From contig NC_060253.1 of NCBI RefSeq assembly GCF_921293095.1, positions 77,537,992-77,601,991 on the forward strand: a stretch of 64,000 bases of DNA, in the 5' to 3' direction. Position 1 is the first letter of the stretch; each line of letters begins with the position of its first letter. A program made the translations under genes and the position numbers. Below the pieces are notes generated by a model. The model saw nothing but the letters and a program-made list of their open reading frames with translations, made no database searches and was not told where the DNA came from. Of the stretch, positions 21,114 through 30,860 are shown piece by piece. Source of the stretch: Ischnura elegans (lineage: Eukaryota > Arthropoda > Insecta > Odonata > Coenagrionidae).

Positions 21114-24017
21114 TTAACCCACCTTTCTTAGTAGAAACTCTACTTCCTCACACATCATAAGCCATTTTTTAACGGCGGATTTAAATCCCCATCTTTTTTC
21201 CGAGTTTGCTACATTACTCGGCAACATGCTAAACAATTTAGGCCCTAAGTAATTGTATGACTGTCGATAAATTTCGGTCGTCGGCCTAGGTATATGGAAG
21301 TTTCTCCAAGCTCTAATGTCATAGTTTTGTGGTCGGGCCTTTTCACCACTACGGTTATAGAATATTCTAAGGACTTTATAAATGAATAAATGCCTTAGTG
21401 GGAGGACATCTAATTTTTTGAATAGAGGAAATGAGTGGCTTTTCCTATACGATCGTGTTATAACCCTGATAACCCTTTTTTGCGCCACTATCAATGGTTT
21501 AATGTTGATAAAATATGCTCCACCCCAGCAGGCCATTCCGTATTGCAATCTTGAATTAACGAGAGCATAATATACCATTTTTAACACTGATTCAGGGCAT
21601 ATGTATCTGAGGAAGTAGAATTTTCTTACAATAGTAATCATTTCTGATTTTAATTTATTTATGTGAGACTTCCATTTACAATTTTGGTCAAAATATATAC
21701 CTAAATATTTTATGTGACTAGCCTGTTCGATCAAAATACATTTATCACAGGAAGTAACATTATCTTTTATACAATTTGCACATTGATAGTATAGTTTACT
21801 TTTGTTTGAGGTAGATTTACTCATGCTAAACATAATATATTTCGTTTTTTCACTTAACAACATATAATTAGCCGAAAACCACATATTGAGTGTTAATAGA
21901 TCACTTTGTATGTGTTCATATAGATCATCAACACTATTAACAGAGTAACTTAGTGCAGTGTCATCTGCGAATGACGTTAATTGACCTTTAAACCTGCCAG
22001 CAAATAAATTGTTTACATATATTAAAAACAGTATGGGTCCCAACACAGAACCCTGTGGGACACCACAGGTGAGTCGAATCTTTTCACTGTAGCAATTTTT
22101 GAGACGCACACATTGATCTCGATCACAAAGATAACTTTGAAACCAATCATATGCGGTTCCACGTATACCCGCTTCCCATAATCGATTCATTAGTATGTTA
22201 TGATTAATGGAGTCGAAGGCTTTGGTAATGTCTACAAATAAGCCAGCAACTCTACAGTTCTTATTCAGTCCGTCGTTCAGCTCTGAACAGAATTTTAATA
22301 ATGCATCCTCTGTACTCTTACCACTCATAAATCCAAATTGGTTTTTATTGAAAAAACTATGCTGATTTAGAAATTTAAGAAGTCTGACTTTAACAACTTT
22401 TTCTATTATTTTAGCAAATACAGATAATAGGGATATTGGTCTGTAATTATTTACGTTCATTTTATCACCTTTTTTAAAAATTGGTATCACTATTGCAGTT
22501 TTTAATTGTTTAGGAAATATTCCAGTATACATACTTAGATTAGCAATATGGGCAAGGACCTCCGAAATATTTGCATTTACTTCTTTTATAACTTGTGTGG
22601 AAATATTATCAACACCTTTAGATTTTTTAGACTTTAATTCCTTAATAATGCTGCTAATTTCTTTCGCATCAGTAGGAACAAAAAACAGTGAGTCAATTGA
22701 ATTGGAGGTTGGGAATATTTCTTTGTATTTATTCGTATTACTTTCAAAATAATTGTTCTGGGTCAATTCTTGAATTACTTTACCATAATGTGAACTAAAT
22801 TCGTTTACAATGTCCTGGCACTTAGTGACAACGATACCATTACTAGTTCTAATTTTTACACAATTCTCATTTCCTTGCTTTCCTCCCGTGAGTGAATCTA
22901 AAATGCGCCATTGAGCAGCGGTATTATTGACATTACTATCAAATAGGTCCCTGTAATACTTTTCTTTGCGCTTTTTAATATCATATTCTAATCTTTGCGT
23001 GTACGATACGTAGTACCTATTTAGCTTTTCATTTTCAGGGTGTTTCCTCATTTTTTTATACAGAAAATTTCGCCTAGAAATTCTCCCGCACAAAGCGTAA
23101 GTCATCCATGGCCTCTTCATTCCTCCCGATCTGTTACTGTCTGACACGTATTCAGCTTTTTCAATGCAGCATTTCAGTTTATTTATAAATATTTCATAGG
23201 CTTCATTGACATTTTGTTGTGAATAAACATCATTCCAGTCACATCTTAGCAAACTATTATTTAGATGGTTAAAGTTTATCCGGCAATGGCTTCGATAAAC
23301 TCGTTCGTATATATTAATGGGTACATTAATATTTAAAGAACATGATACAGCATGATGGTCTGTTAAACCCCAATCGTCCGCTCTTCCCTCATACTTATAG
23401 TTATCTCTACTTCTGCAAAAAATGTGATCTATACATGTACTACCCGTTTTGCTAATTCTAGTTGGTACTCGAATAAGCTGGTCCAGTCCATGACTAGCCA
23501 TAAGGGTTTGATATTCAAAGGAAATATCGTTGGGTTGTAATAAACATAAATTAATATCACCAATTACAATTAAATTCCTCTCACTAGAGATGGTTAATAC
23601 ATTCTCCAATTCACTCAAAAAATGTTCAACAGGATTAAAATTAAGTCTATATACACCAATAATGCTTATCCAAGAAGAATCATTTATCCCTACTGATATT
23701 TTAACCATATCAGCAGTTTTTAATTCACCCAGATCAATAGAAGAACACTCATAAGTATCTGCTACATATGCAATAACTCCTCCAGCCCTATAGTTATTGT
23801 TACACACATCAAAACTCCGATAGCCAGTTATTTGATACATAGATACTTCAGTGTCATTGACCCAAATTTCTGTTAAAACAATTACAGCGGGTTTTATATC
23901 GAGATTAATTAGTTGAAATACAAATTTATCAAAATTAGCTCTTAGACTTCTTATATTTTGATGCAAGACAAGGAACCTGCCACCATTAAATCCATTATCA
24001 TTAACAGTACTCTGCAT
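21114..24017 (-). CDS. Intact non-LTR retrotransposon polyprotein (endonuclease + reverse transcriptase)
   Basis: The protein nicks target DNA and copies its own RNA there. The frame is open back to 24056, bounded by TGA and beginning with GTG. The first ATG is at 24017, giving 967 residues. Numbering below is for the 980-codon frame. The APE-type endonuclease spans about 28-240: LHQN (N34), LTEIW (E63), GVYR (Y136), GDIN (D167), IDH (210) and LTDHHA (D233, H234). RT spans about 460-740: NNYRPISLLS, FVDITKAFDSI (D609), CGVPQGSVLGP and FADDT (catalytic Asp pair 698-699). A C-x2-C-x7-C-x2-C cluster at 759-773 precedes SHIKYLGI. The C-terminal tail includes LQYGMACWGG. It has no frameshift or stop, unlike every other retroelement here, so it is young. 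No ORF1 (gag-like) lies upstream; only about 120 bp separates the frame from the inverted repeat. It belongs to the jockey/CR1 supergroup, but the exact clade (for example Daphne or Kiri-like) cannot be fixed by eye. Confidence 0.95.
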   Translation of the reverse strand: MQSTVNDNGFNGGRFLVLHQNIRSLRANFDKFVFQLINLDIKPAVIVLTEIWVNDTEVSMYQITGYRSFDVCNNNYRAGGVIAYVADTYECSSIDLGELKTADMVKISVGINDSSWISIIGVYRLNFNPVEHFLSELENVLTISSERNLIVIGDINLCLLQPNDISFEYQTLMASHGLDQLIRVPTRISKTGSTCIDHIFCRSRDNYKYEGRADDWGLTDHHAVSCSLNINVPINIYERVYRSHCRINFNHLNNSLLRCDWNDVYSQQNVNEAYEIFINKLKCCIEKAEYVSDSNRSGGMKRPWMTYALCGRISRRNFLYKKMRKHPENEKLNRYYVSYTQRLEYDIKKRKEKYYRDLFDSNVNNTAAQWRILDSLTGGKQGNENCVKIRTSNGIVVTKCQDIVNEFSSHYGKVIQELTQNNYFESNTNKYKEIFPTSNSIDSLFFVPTDAKEISSIIKELKSKKSKGVDNISTQVIKEVNANISEVLAHIANLSMYTGIFPKQLKTAIVIPIFKKGDKMNVNNYRPISLLSVFAKIIEKVVKVRLLKFLNQHSFFNKNQFGFMSGKSTEDALLKFCSELNDGLNKNCRVAGLFVDITKAFDSINHNILMNRLWEAGIRGTAYDWFQSYLCDRDQCVRLKNCYSEKIRLTCGVPQGSVLGPILFLIYVNNLFAGRFKGQLTSFADDTALSYSVNSVDDLYEHIQSDLLTLNMWFSANYMLLSEKTKYIMFSMSKSTSNKSKLYYQCANCIKDNVTSCDKCILIEQASHIKYLGIYFDQNCKWKSHINKLKSEMITIVRKFYFLRYICPESVLKMVYYALVNSRLQYGMACWGGAYFINIKPLIVAQKRVIRVITRSYRKSHSFPLFKKLDVLPLRHLFIYKVLRIFYNRSGEKARPQNYDIRAWRNFHIPRPTTEIYRQSYNYLGPKLFSMLPSNVANSEKRWGFKSAVKKWLMMCEEVEFLLRKVG

Positions 24018-24056
24018 TTTGTTAGTAAAGATAGGTTGAAGACATACATAACTCAC

Positions 24057-24177
24057 TCACAGAATGCTTACAGTTTCTCCAGGTCATCAGAGGATTTCAG
24101 AGTGATTACTTGATCATTCCTGGCACTCCGAGGTACCTGATGGTGACGCCGCTGCGTCGAAACTAGTAGTACCACAT
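24057..24177 (-). other. LINE 5' leader
   Basis: About 120 bp between the endonuclease-RT frame and the right inverted repeat. It is too short for an ORF1. It includes, in antisense, the hammerhead-like motif at 24132-24173. Either this LINE has a very short 5' leader, or the 5' part was lost on insertion. Confidence 0.5.
24132..24173 (+). ncRNA. Hammerhead-ribozyme-like motif (imperfect)
   Basis: On the plus strand: outer strand GGTAC, then CTGATGG, a helix GACGC-CGCT-GCGTC, then GAAAC, a short loop TAGTA, and GTACC closing on the first strand. The order CTGATG, stem, GAAA and a GTA cleavage-type triplet follows the hammerhead core. However, the core has G where A is expected after CTGATG, plus one extra base before the helix, so self-cleavage is doubtful. 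Hammerheads are known in Penelope-like elements and other retroelements of arthropods. It is antisense to the LINE and next to the inverted repeat. Confidence 0.35.
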
Positions 24178-24223
24178 AAATAAATTGGTGGATTATACAT
24201 AGTTTGTTCGCTTTTATTTATTA
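24178..24223 (-). repeat. 46-bp inverted repeat, right of the LINE
   Basis: The sequence reads AAATAAATTGGTGGATTATA, then CATAGTTTGTTCGC. It is the inverse of 20745-20790 with one mismatch. Together the two repeats enclose the LINE. They are inverted, so they are not the direct target duplication expected from target-primed reverse transcription. Confidence 0.9.
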
Positions 24224-25390
24224 GAATGAACCACCACAAAGTTGAGCCTGTTACGATAGAGATTATGTTTAAATAAGTTTTTTATTTAAAAATCCAGGAA
24301 ACAAAAAGAAATATACAGTGAATTCTTTTGAAAATTTTTATCGGTATCGTAATCCGCAAAATATCAAAAGGGTGGTAAGCCTCCTCGATTATTTATGCTC
24401 ATTTAAAATCGTAACCTGGTTTAGATCATGATACATCGAAATAATCCGTTAGCACCCGTTTCTCCACGCACTCAGCTTTCATTTCTTATCAGATCTAGTT
24501 CAAGGCCACCTCTCTTTAGCTAACGATGTTATAATTGTACCCACGTTCCTTAATGATGATTCACTGAGCTTATCGCTACAATTACTTGGCCTAGGGCGCT
24601 AATTAAAGTACTCTTTAAGTGTTTTTGAGTAGAACTTGAGCAATATTCTTTGCACGCTCGTCTATTCTCTGGTGCACGCTTTGCATGGTGTTAGTTGCAC
24701 TCTTTTTTCTATACTACTTGGCATGCTGTTGCGATCCTTAACACTAGAGGAAGCGAAGTGTTGAAAACTTCCAACTATTCCACCCTCCGCAATAACTCCC
24801 TATACTTCGGTCTAAGCAGCCAAGCACATTCCTCAGAAAAAAACACAAACAGAGCAAAAAACGTGTTCAACTTAATTAGCCTAGCACGTATTTGCTCGCG
24901 TTCTAGGCGTACTACTAAGCATTCAACAACTCATGGAAATTTAAACTTTTTTATGCATCTATCACTAAAACGATCACGAGCAAAATTGGTACTAGCAAAA
25001 TATTCGGGATAGGCAATAAAATGTTATTTTTGTCATTAATAAATTTCCAAAGGTAGATGTCCTGCATTTCTCTGCGTCAAAGACGCAACTCCTTAGCTAT
25101 CCGAAATAGTGGCACTTCTTTCGACTTCCGAGTCATCACAAAACATTTTCCCTGATGCCCTAGACGAGATTCCCTCAATTTATCCTGATTTTCCAAACAT
25201 TTCAAATTCCCTAACATTTTTCCTGTTTCCCTAACCTTTGAAAACACTGTGCTTGAGGACCTTCGTACGGTATGAATTAAAAATATAAATAATCATGAAA
25301 TTGCTACGATTGATAATGAACGACAAGAGCATACTATTTCTCAAAACAGCTAATTGTAATTATGAGACAGAATTTATTAATAATAAGATG
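24224..25390. other. Nothing recognised
   Basis: A 105-codon plus-strand ORF at 24695-25012 has no domain and a composition typical of random AT-rich frames. The sequence at 25383-25390 is the left target duplication of the following MITE. Confidence 0.45.
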
Positions 25391-25649
25391 CAGTCGCGTA
25401 ACTATGGGGGGATGAGGGAATAGCTACCCCCTAGGCCTCAGACAAATAAAAAAATATTTAAAACTTTTGTCTAGTTTTGACATATAATAACTGCATCCGC
25501 TTAAAGTTAAATTTTAAGGGCAAATTGATGTAAAATTTATTTCTAGGCATGCCGTATTTCAAAAATATTCCTGTAAACCCTGTTGCCAGGGGGGGGCTAC
25601 CCCAGGCCATCCCATCCCCCCCCAAAGCAGATGCCTAGTTACGCCACTG
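25391..25649. mobile_element. hAT-like MITE, family C copy 1
   Basis: A 259-bp element starting CAGTCGCGTAACTATGGGGG and ending with the inverse AGTTACGCCACTG. It is flanked by the perfect 8-bp direct repeat ATAAGATG (25383-25390 and 25650-25657). The G-run and C-run next to the ends are also shared with 47922-48215. The ends CAGTGGCGTA and the 8-bp duplication are hAT hallmarks. Non-coding. Confidence 0.9.
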
Positions 25650-27299
25650 ATAAGATGTAATTACTGCATTAGGGCTGACAGTTCAAACTATTTATAGCAG
25701 CCATCAACACCATGCATCGCCTGCTCGCACAGATTTCTGGTGCCAACATTTCACTCTATCTTATGCTCTTCCCTTTAACCGCAGATTTTTCACGTCCTAT
25801 GCACCATCAATAACCTCCCATCCTTCTCGTTTTTTGCTGTCTTTCCATCAGTTATGCTAAGGTATCTCGTAAAAAAATTTCTTCTGTGCTCAATTCCTAT
25901 GTGCTACGCAGTGCCTCTCCTTCTGTTCGAGTTTTTTTGTCTTTTCCCCATGGCTGCTTTCCTTATTCACATCATCATCTTCTCTTTAGTGTAGCATTTT
26001 CTCATAATTTTAGCATCACCTTCACAGACCTACTTCGTATATATTTACGTTTAAGCTTTAAATAGTTATTTTTTCATTTCTCCTCGCCATCTCCACGTTT
26101 CCCATCCCGTACAAATGAATACCACAGTTTCAGCATTTCAAAAAATTTCTTTCAGGTCCTAACTTCATTTTACATCCGTAATGTTCTTTCAAAAAAATCG
26201 CTGAAACGGTTTCATCGATAAAATTAGAAAAAAGCGGGATGTGAGATGTTAAAAATCATTATTAGAGCAATGCCTTATTCAATCACAGACGTAAATGGTA
26301 TCCAAGGGGAAATTGAAACGGATATGGTTCAAGTTTTTTGTGGCTTAGCCCCATTTGATGAATTCCTTAATTTGTACAATTTCCAAACTAAATAGCATAT
26401 TGGGAATTTATGAATTCGAAAATAGAAAATGTTTACCTCACGATAAATGAACACAAAACTAACACCCTGTAATTTTAATATATACATCTAACTACTTAAA
26501 TACATTTATTTCAGCAGTAGCTAAACGAGACTGGCAACAATTAATTAACTGTAACACCTATTAGCCACAAAAACTACTTGTCAAATAAAAAAACATATTC
26601 ATTCACATCATGTTTGCGTCGACGAGATGATGTGGGATACAAAAATGTTTCCAAAAAGATAAAGGTATAATTTCTCCTTATATTAAAACTATTTCTCAGG
26701 GTGACATGTCTAAACAAGGCATTTCTATACCACAAATTATAACGTTTAAATCAATTTATCAAACTATTTTTCATTCAAACCAAGTATACTCATAAAAAAC
26801 GTAAGCGAGTAGTGCTGGTGTTAGGTAGTTTTTTCCTATCCATTACGAATTTTTACTTACTTCATTTTTTATAGCTTGCTTGTTGACTAAAACAATATCA
26901 ACATCTTTCGCACGGTAAAAAACGTTAATGTTGAAAAAAGTGGTTGATACTTAAACTTGCGGGAAATCGGACGTTTTGTACTATTCACTTCGTTTTTCCG
27001 TCGAATAATTCTTTTATTAACCGCTTTTTAAATACCAAATACATTTTTCTAAGTAAAGCCAATTTTTTATCTCAACATAGACGGTACCACTTCCATCGCT
27101 CGATAATTATGACTTCAATTCAGTCTTTTCTTAGGGTAACTAAACCTTTTCATGCAATGAAAAATTGTTACATTCATCCAGGCAATAGATAAAAAATATT
27201 CCCGAGAGCAAATCGCTATGGCTCATAAATTCGTGATGCGCATAACACATAAATGTCACATTTTACATATGCATAGTTATTGATGCTATCAATGGATCT
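25650..27299. other. Nothing recognised
   Basis: AT-rich sequence. Short ORFs (up to 82 codons at 26944) lack domains. Confidence 0.5.
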
Positions 27300-27424
27300 C
27301 AAAATTAATATTTCAAGTGAACAGCATTAATACGGAGACCTCTCATTGTAAGCAGATCAGCTTTAAGGAAAAGCCTGTAATTTAAGCTTCTCTAATGCGT
27401 AAAGAGATTGCGTCCCTATCAGGG
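27300..27424 (+). repeat. Unknown dispersed repeat, inverted copy 1
   Basis: ATTTCAAGTGAACAGCATTA and CAGCTTTAAGGAAAAGCCTG, followed by GCTTCTCTAATGCGTAA, are mirrored on the other strand at 28805-28930 with moderate divergence. Non-coding and of unassigned type. Confidence 0.7.
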
Positions 27425-27589
27425 CTTAATTTGGTAACGGAAATTACGTTTGGAAAATGTAAACTGGGATAATGAATACTGCCTAATGAATAGCGCCTCA
27501 GACTTCTAATTAGTTTATGTTTATGGAGTATAGGTCTGAGAATCATATGCAAAATTGTTTCCTGACAACTCTATATATTTCTTATATCT

Positions 27590-27800
27590 TCTCAGGACAA
27601 TGAATCATGATGATTTCAATAAATTAATACATGAACGCATGAAAGATTGTGGCAATTCTTTTTTGCAATAATACAATAACAAATATGAAAAAATTCAATT
27701 TTACATAAATGAAAAAGAAAAGACAAGAATTTTGACATACTTTATTTGCACAAATTGTTTGCCAACAAATTAAAAATTGACTATAAATAAATTAATAACA
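27590..27800 (+). repeat. Dispersed repeat shared with 57650-57870
   Basis: Collinear similarity with 57650-57870: AATGAATCATGATGATTTCA versus the matching ATGATTACATGAAATTGATA, then ATACATGAA-GCAT-AAA, CAATAATA-AATAA and ATTTTGACATAC. Diverged, AT-rich and non-coding. The sequence at 57650 sits inside a compound MITE, so both may be interiors of the same element family. Confidence 0.55.
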
Positions 27801-28526
27801 AAGTTATTTCAGTACATTTTGTGCACACCACAGTTTTGCATATCATTCTCAGAATTATTTTCCAAGACGTAATTCATCATTAAATAATAGATATCAAGAA
27901 AATAAAATCGATTTATCTCATGTTCAATGCATCCAAGATGCATCTCGCCACCGCAGCTAAAATTACTCGAGGGAACTCCCATCAGGAATCTTCTCTAGTG
28001 GCGTTTATCCATTCCTCTAGCTACCTCAGTCGTGAATTCTCATGGGTCATTAATGTTTCCCATGCCTTCGTTCCACGAGTATCCCTAGCATACACGGCCA
28101 ACAACTCTCTAGAGGCCCTTATCTATAAATATTCTACCTCAATAATTTAAGGATATGGGCCCTTCTATGTTTCTTGATTAGACACATTTACAGCTGTTAA
28201 ACAAAACCTTCTGCGTAAATTTCCCGAACACAATTCGATGCCTTACACGCAAAATAGGTAACTAACGAATTTCTTTGAACATTAAACTACTTTTTTTCCT
28301 TTTGTTGCGTTAAAAGTTCCACGAGGAGTTGAACTAATACTTCAAACTTCATTGACGGTCCAATCGCTAATTTATTAGCATTCGCATTATACGTGACTAA
28401 TACAATAAATATTTTAAAAATTCTGGTAACTCCCGCGATTATCAGTTGTTTCAAATTACATATATTTTTAAAATTCTATTTTGATCCTCCGGCTGATTTC
28501 TTCTTCCGTAAGAAACTATTATTCAG
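27801..28526. other. Nothing recognised
   Basis: AT-rich sequence. A 76-codon ORF at 27920-28150 has no recognisable domain. Confidence 0.45.
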
Positions 28527-28575
28527 AGTTGAGAAAAATTATATCACGAAATTTAACCCCGACCTAGTGGGATAA
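28527..28575 (+). repeat. Short dispersed repeat, 45-bp phrase copy 1
   Basis: GAGAAAAATTATATCACGAA with AACCCCGACCTAGTGGG. Related phrases occur at 28744-28800 and 30736-30792. These copies sit in the same orientation. Confidence 0.5.
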
Positions 28576-28743
28576 AAACTTTGGGGGTGCTGGGAGGGGC
28601 TGGTTTTGTTTCCGAATGGTTTATGCATGCGCAAAATTAGATGTCGTATGTGTCGAAAAATAAAGAGGGTTTGCTTCATTTCTGGAAACCCGGAAATGGT
28701 TAGGGATTAGATCTCTTTGAAAAGTTTAATAAATACAGTATGG

Positions 28744-28930
28744 AGGAAATTTTTGTCACAAAATTATGACCCTGGATAGCTGATGGTAGCAGGAACCAAA
28801 ATTTTATGCCTTTATAGGATGCAATCTCCTTACGCATCAGAGAAGCTGACATTGTAGGCTTTTCCTAAAAGCTGATGTGCTTACAAAATAGGTTTCGGTA
28901 TTAATGTTGTTCTTTTGAAATAACTAATTA
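28744..28930 (-). repeat. Unknown dispersed repeat, inverted copy 2
   Basis: 28805-28930 is the inverse of 27300-27424. Immediately to its left, 28744-28800 carries TGGATAGCTGATGGTAGCAG and GAACCAAAATT. These recur at 30765-30800 as GAGATAGCTGATGCCAGTAA and GAACCAAAATT. The repeat unit is therefore longer than either match alone. Family unknown. Confidence 0.6.
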
Positions 28931-30735
28931 TAAATATAACGGATAACAAAAGTTATTTATTATTTTGAGATGCTTTGTCAGCAGTATTTATTATTAATGT
29001 TTAAAATGTGGCCTTTATGTGTTTTGCGCTTCTCAAACTGATTAACTATTGCGATTTCTTTGGTAATATTGTTTTTATTTATTGCCTGGGTGAAAGCAAT
29101 AATTTGTACCCCATTTAATCTCATTGACACACACATGATGTTAATGAATATGGTATTCATTTTAGGAGTAGTTTTTTATGGCCTATAAATTAACATATGA
29201 TATAAAAGATAATAAAGCGAGGCAAATAAAATCTAACGTAGTCCCTAATGTTCCTTTAAAAATGTTAAATACCTTTCAAATGCTTAACACCGCATAATTA
29301 CTTGAGGTAATGAAGCACTTGAAGTCAAAATAATCTATTTTTTTAAGAGAGGAAATTAATTACAAAATAAATAGGGTAACATATTTTCTCCTGGTTCATT
29401 GCTTAGCTATGAGAGTAATGATCCATATTATTGAGATATCAATTGACTCAAACATTGCGTCTCTCAAAAAAAAACATCTTTAAGTGCACCTACGGATATG
29501 TAAATATCTTACAAAACTTAACAGTTTATCTCCAGTGTTTTCACATATTTTTAAATCAATCATTAGCATTAGGTTTTTCCTCATATCAAGATACATTTTT
29601 TGCTAATTTCATTTTTTACTCCATTCGAAAAGTGTTTGGAGCACGTGAGGATTTTTTCACTACAATAAATAACGATTAAACAATTCTGGACCAAGTTTCT
29701 TCCAATTGACTGCAGATTAGTGACAAAATTTTTACTTTTAAGCCGGTTTAATTAGATTCTCCCTTGGTGAGCACAGTTGGTGGTAAACTGTATTATTGGT
29801 ACGCAATAGCGCTCTTCCATTCTGATGTTGATGCTTCAGTCACGCCCAAATGCGCTTTCATCGTTTCATGCGTAATAAGCACTTCGCAGTGGTGTGAATT
29901 CCTCAAATGCATTGTGATGAAGAGGCAAATAACTGGATTCAGCTGTTATGGTACGCGTAACCGTATGAATCCGAGGTCGAGTATCGACCTTTCATGTTTT
30001 TTTATCACACATCTGCAGCCGCTACATCAAATCAAAACACTCGAGGGTGGAATGGTGCCACTAGAATGGCATTTCATTACAGCCAATGATTCGATATCAT
30101 TAGCCTCGCACCGCCAACGCTCTACATCACCAACTGTCGATGAATATCTTTTGATGCTTATTTTTGTGGTTGACTGAGTCTCACGACTGTGATCTACTAT
30201 AACATGAGTTGGCAGATGATTAATGCTTGATGTAACTAGTAATTTGAAGTTAAATCTTTCTTCGCAATCGGATGCTTTGGTTTGGAGTAATATTTCACTT
30301 TGGCTTACCTGCCGCCTTACCCGTAATTGTTTCGCTGCTTGCATCTTCACTTACGCAGCTCCCATTGCAAAATGAGGCATACCTTACTTCCCTTAATAGA
30401 TAATCTATTTTATGCGTAGATGTTATACATAATTGCAGCAGCTAACTTCGATCCTTTTCTTGTTGCGTCAATTATACTTAAATTACGATGTTTTTATGCC
30501 TAAGAATGGTTTTCACTTTACGAGAAAAATTAGGCATGAAGTTTTGCTATTCATAAATAAATTCCGAAAGTTTCTTCACCTATTGTCCCGGGAAGTGTCA
30601 CAGCTAACGTGAAGGAGTGAGTATTAATCCATGAATATTTTACTTATCGTTTTCATGATAAAATTAGGCCTTACTCAGAAGTACTCTTCATAAATTACAT
30701 CTAATGAATAATGGGATAGTAAGAAATAATATAAA
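28931..30735. other. Nothing recognised
   Basis: Two overlapping ORFs on opposite strands (137 codons at 29764-30177 plus, 107 codons at 30027-30350 minus) lie in a less AT-rich patch. Neither shows a known domain or splice context, so they are not called as genes. Confidence 0.45.
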
Positions 30736-30860
30736 GTGGAGAAAAATTGTGTCTCGAAATTTTAACCCGAGATAGCTGATGCCAGTAAGAACCAAAATTA
30801 CTTATGATTTTTTCGAACTTCGACTTTGATGCTCGATTATGAGCATCAAAGCCCGTCTAA
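30736..30860 (+). repeat. Dispersed repeat copy 3 with hairpin
   Basis: The third copy of the 28527/28744 phrase. It is followed at 30824-30851 by the perfect hairpin CTTTGATGCTC / GAGCATCAAAG with a 6-nt loop. Non-coding. Confidence 0.5.

Noticed and set aside
24132-24173. Functional hammerhead ribozyme
   Set aside because: The core is off consensus at the position after CTGATG and has an extra base. Listed only as a resemblance.
20745-24223. DNA transposon with terminal inverted repeats
   Set aside because: The enclosed gene is an endonuclease-RT with a poly(A) 3' end, not a transposase. No target duplication flanks the inverted repeats.
29764-30177. 137-codon plus ORF
   Set aside because: It is overlapped by an opposed 107-codon ORF and has no domain. 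It is likely a chance frame in a less AT-rich patch.
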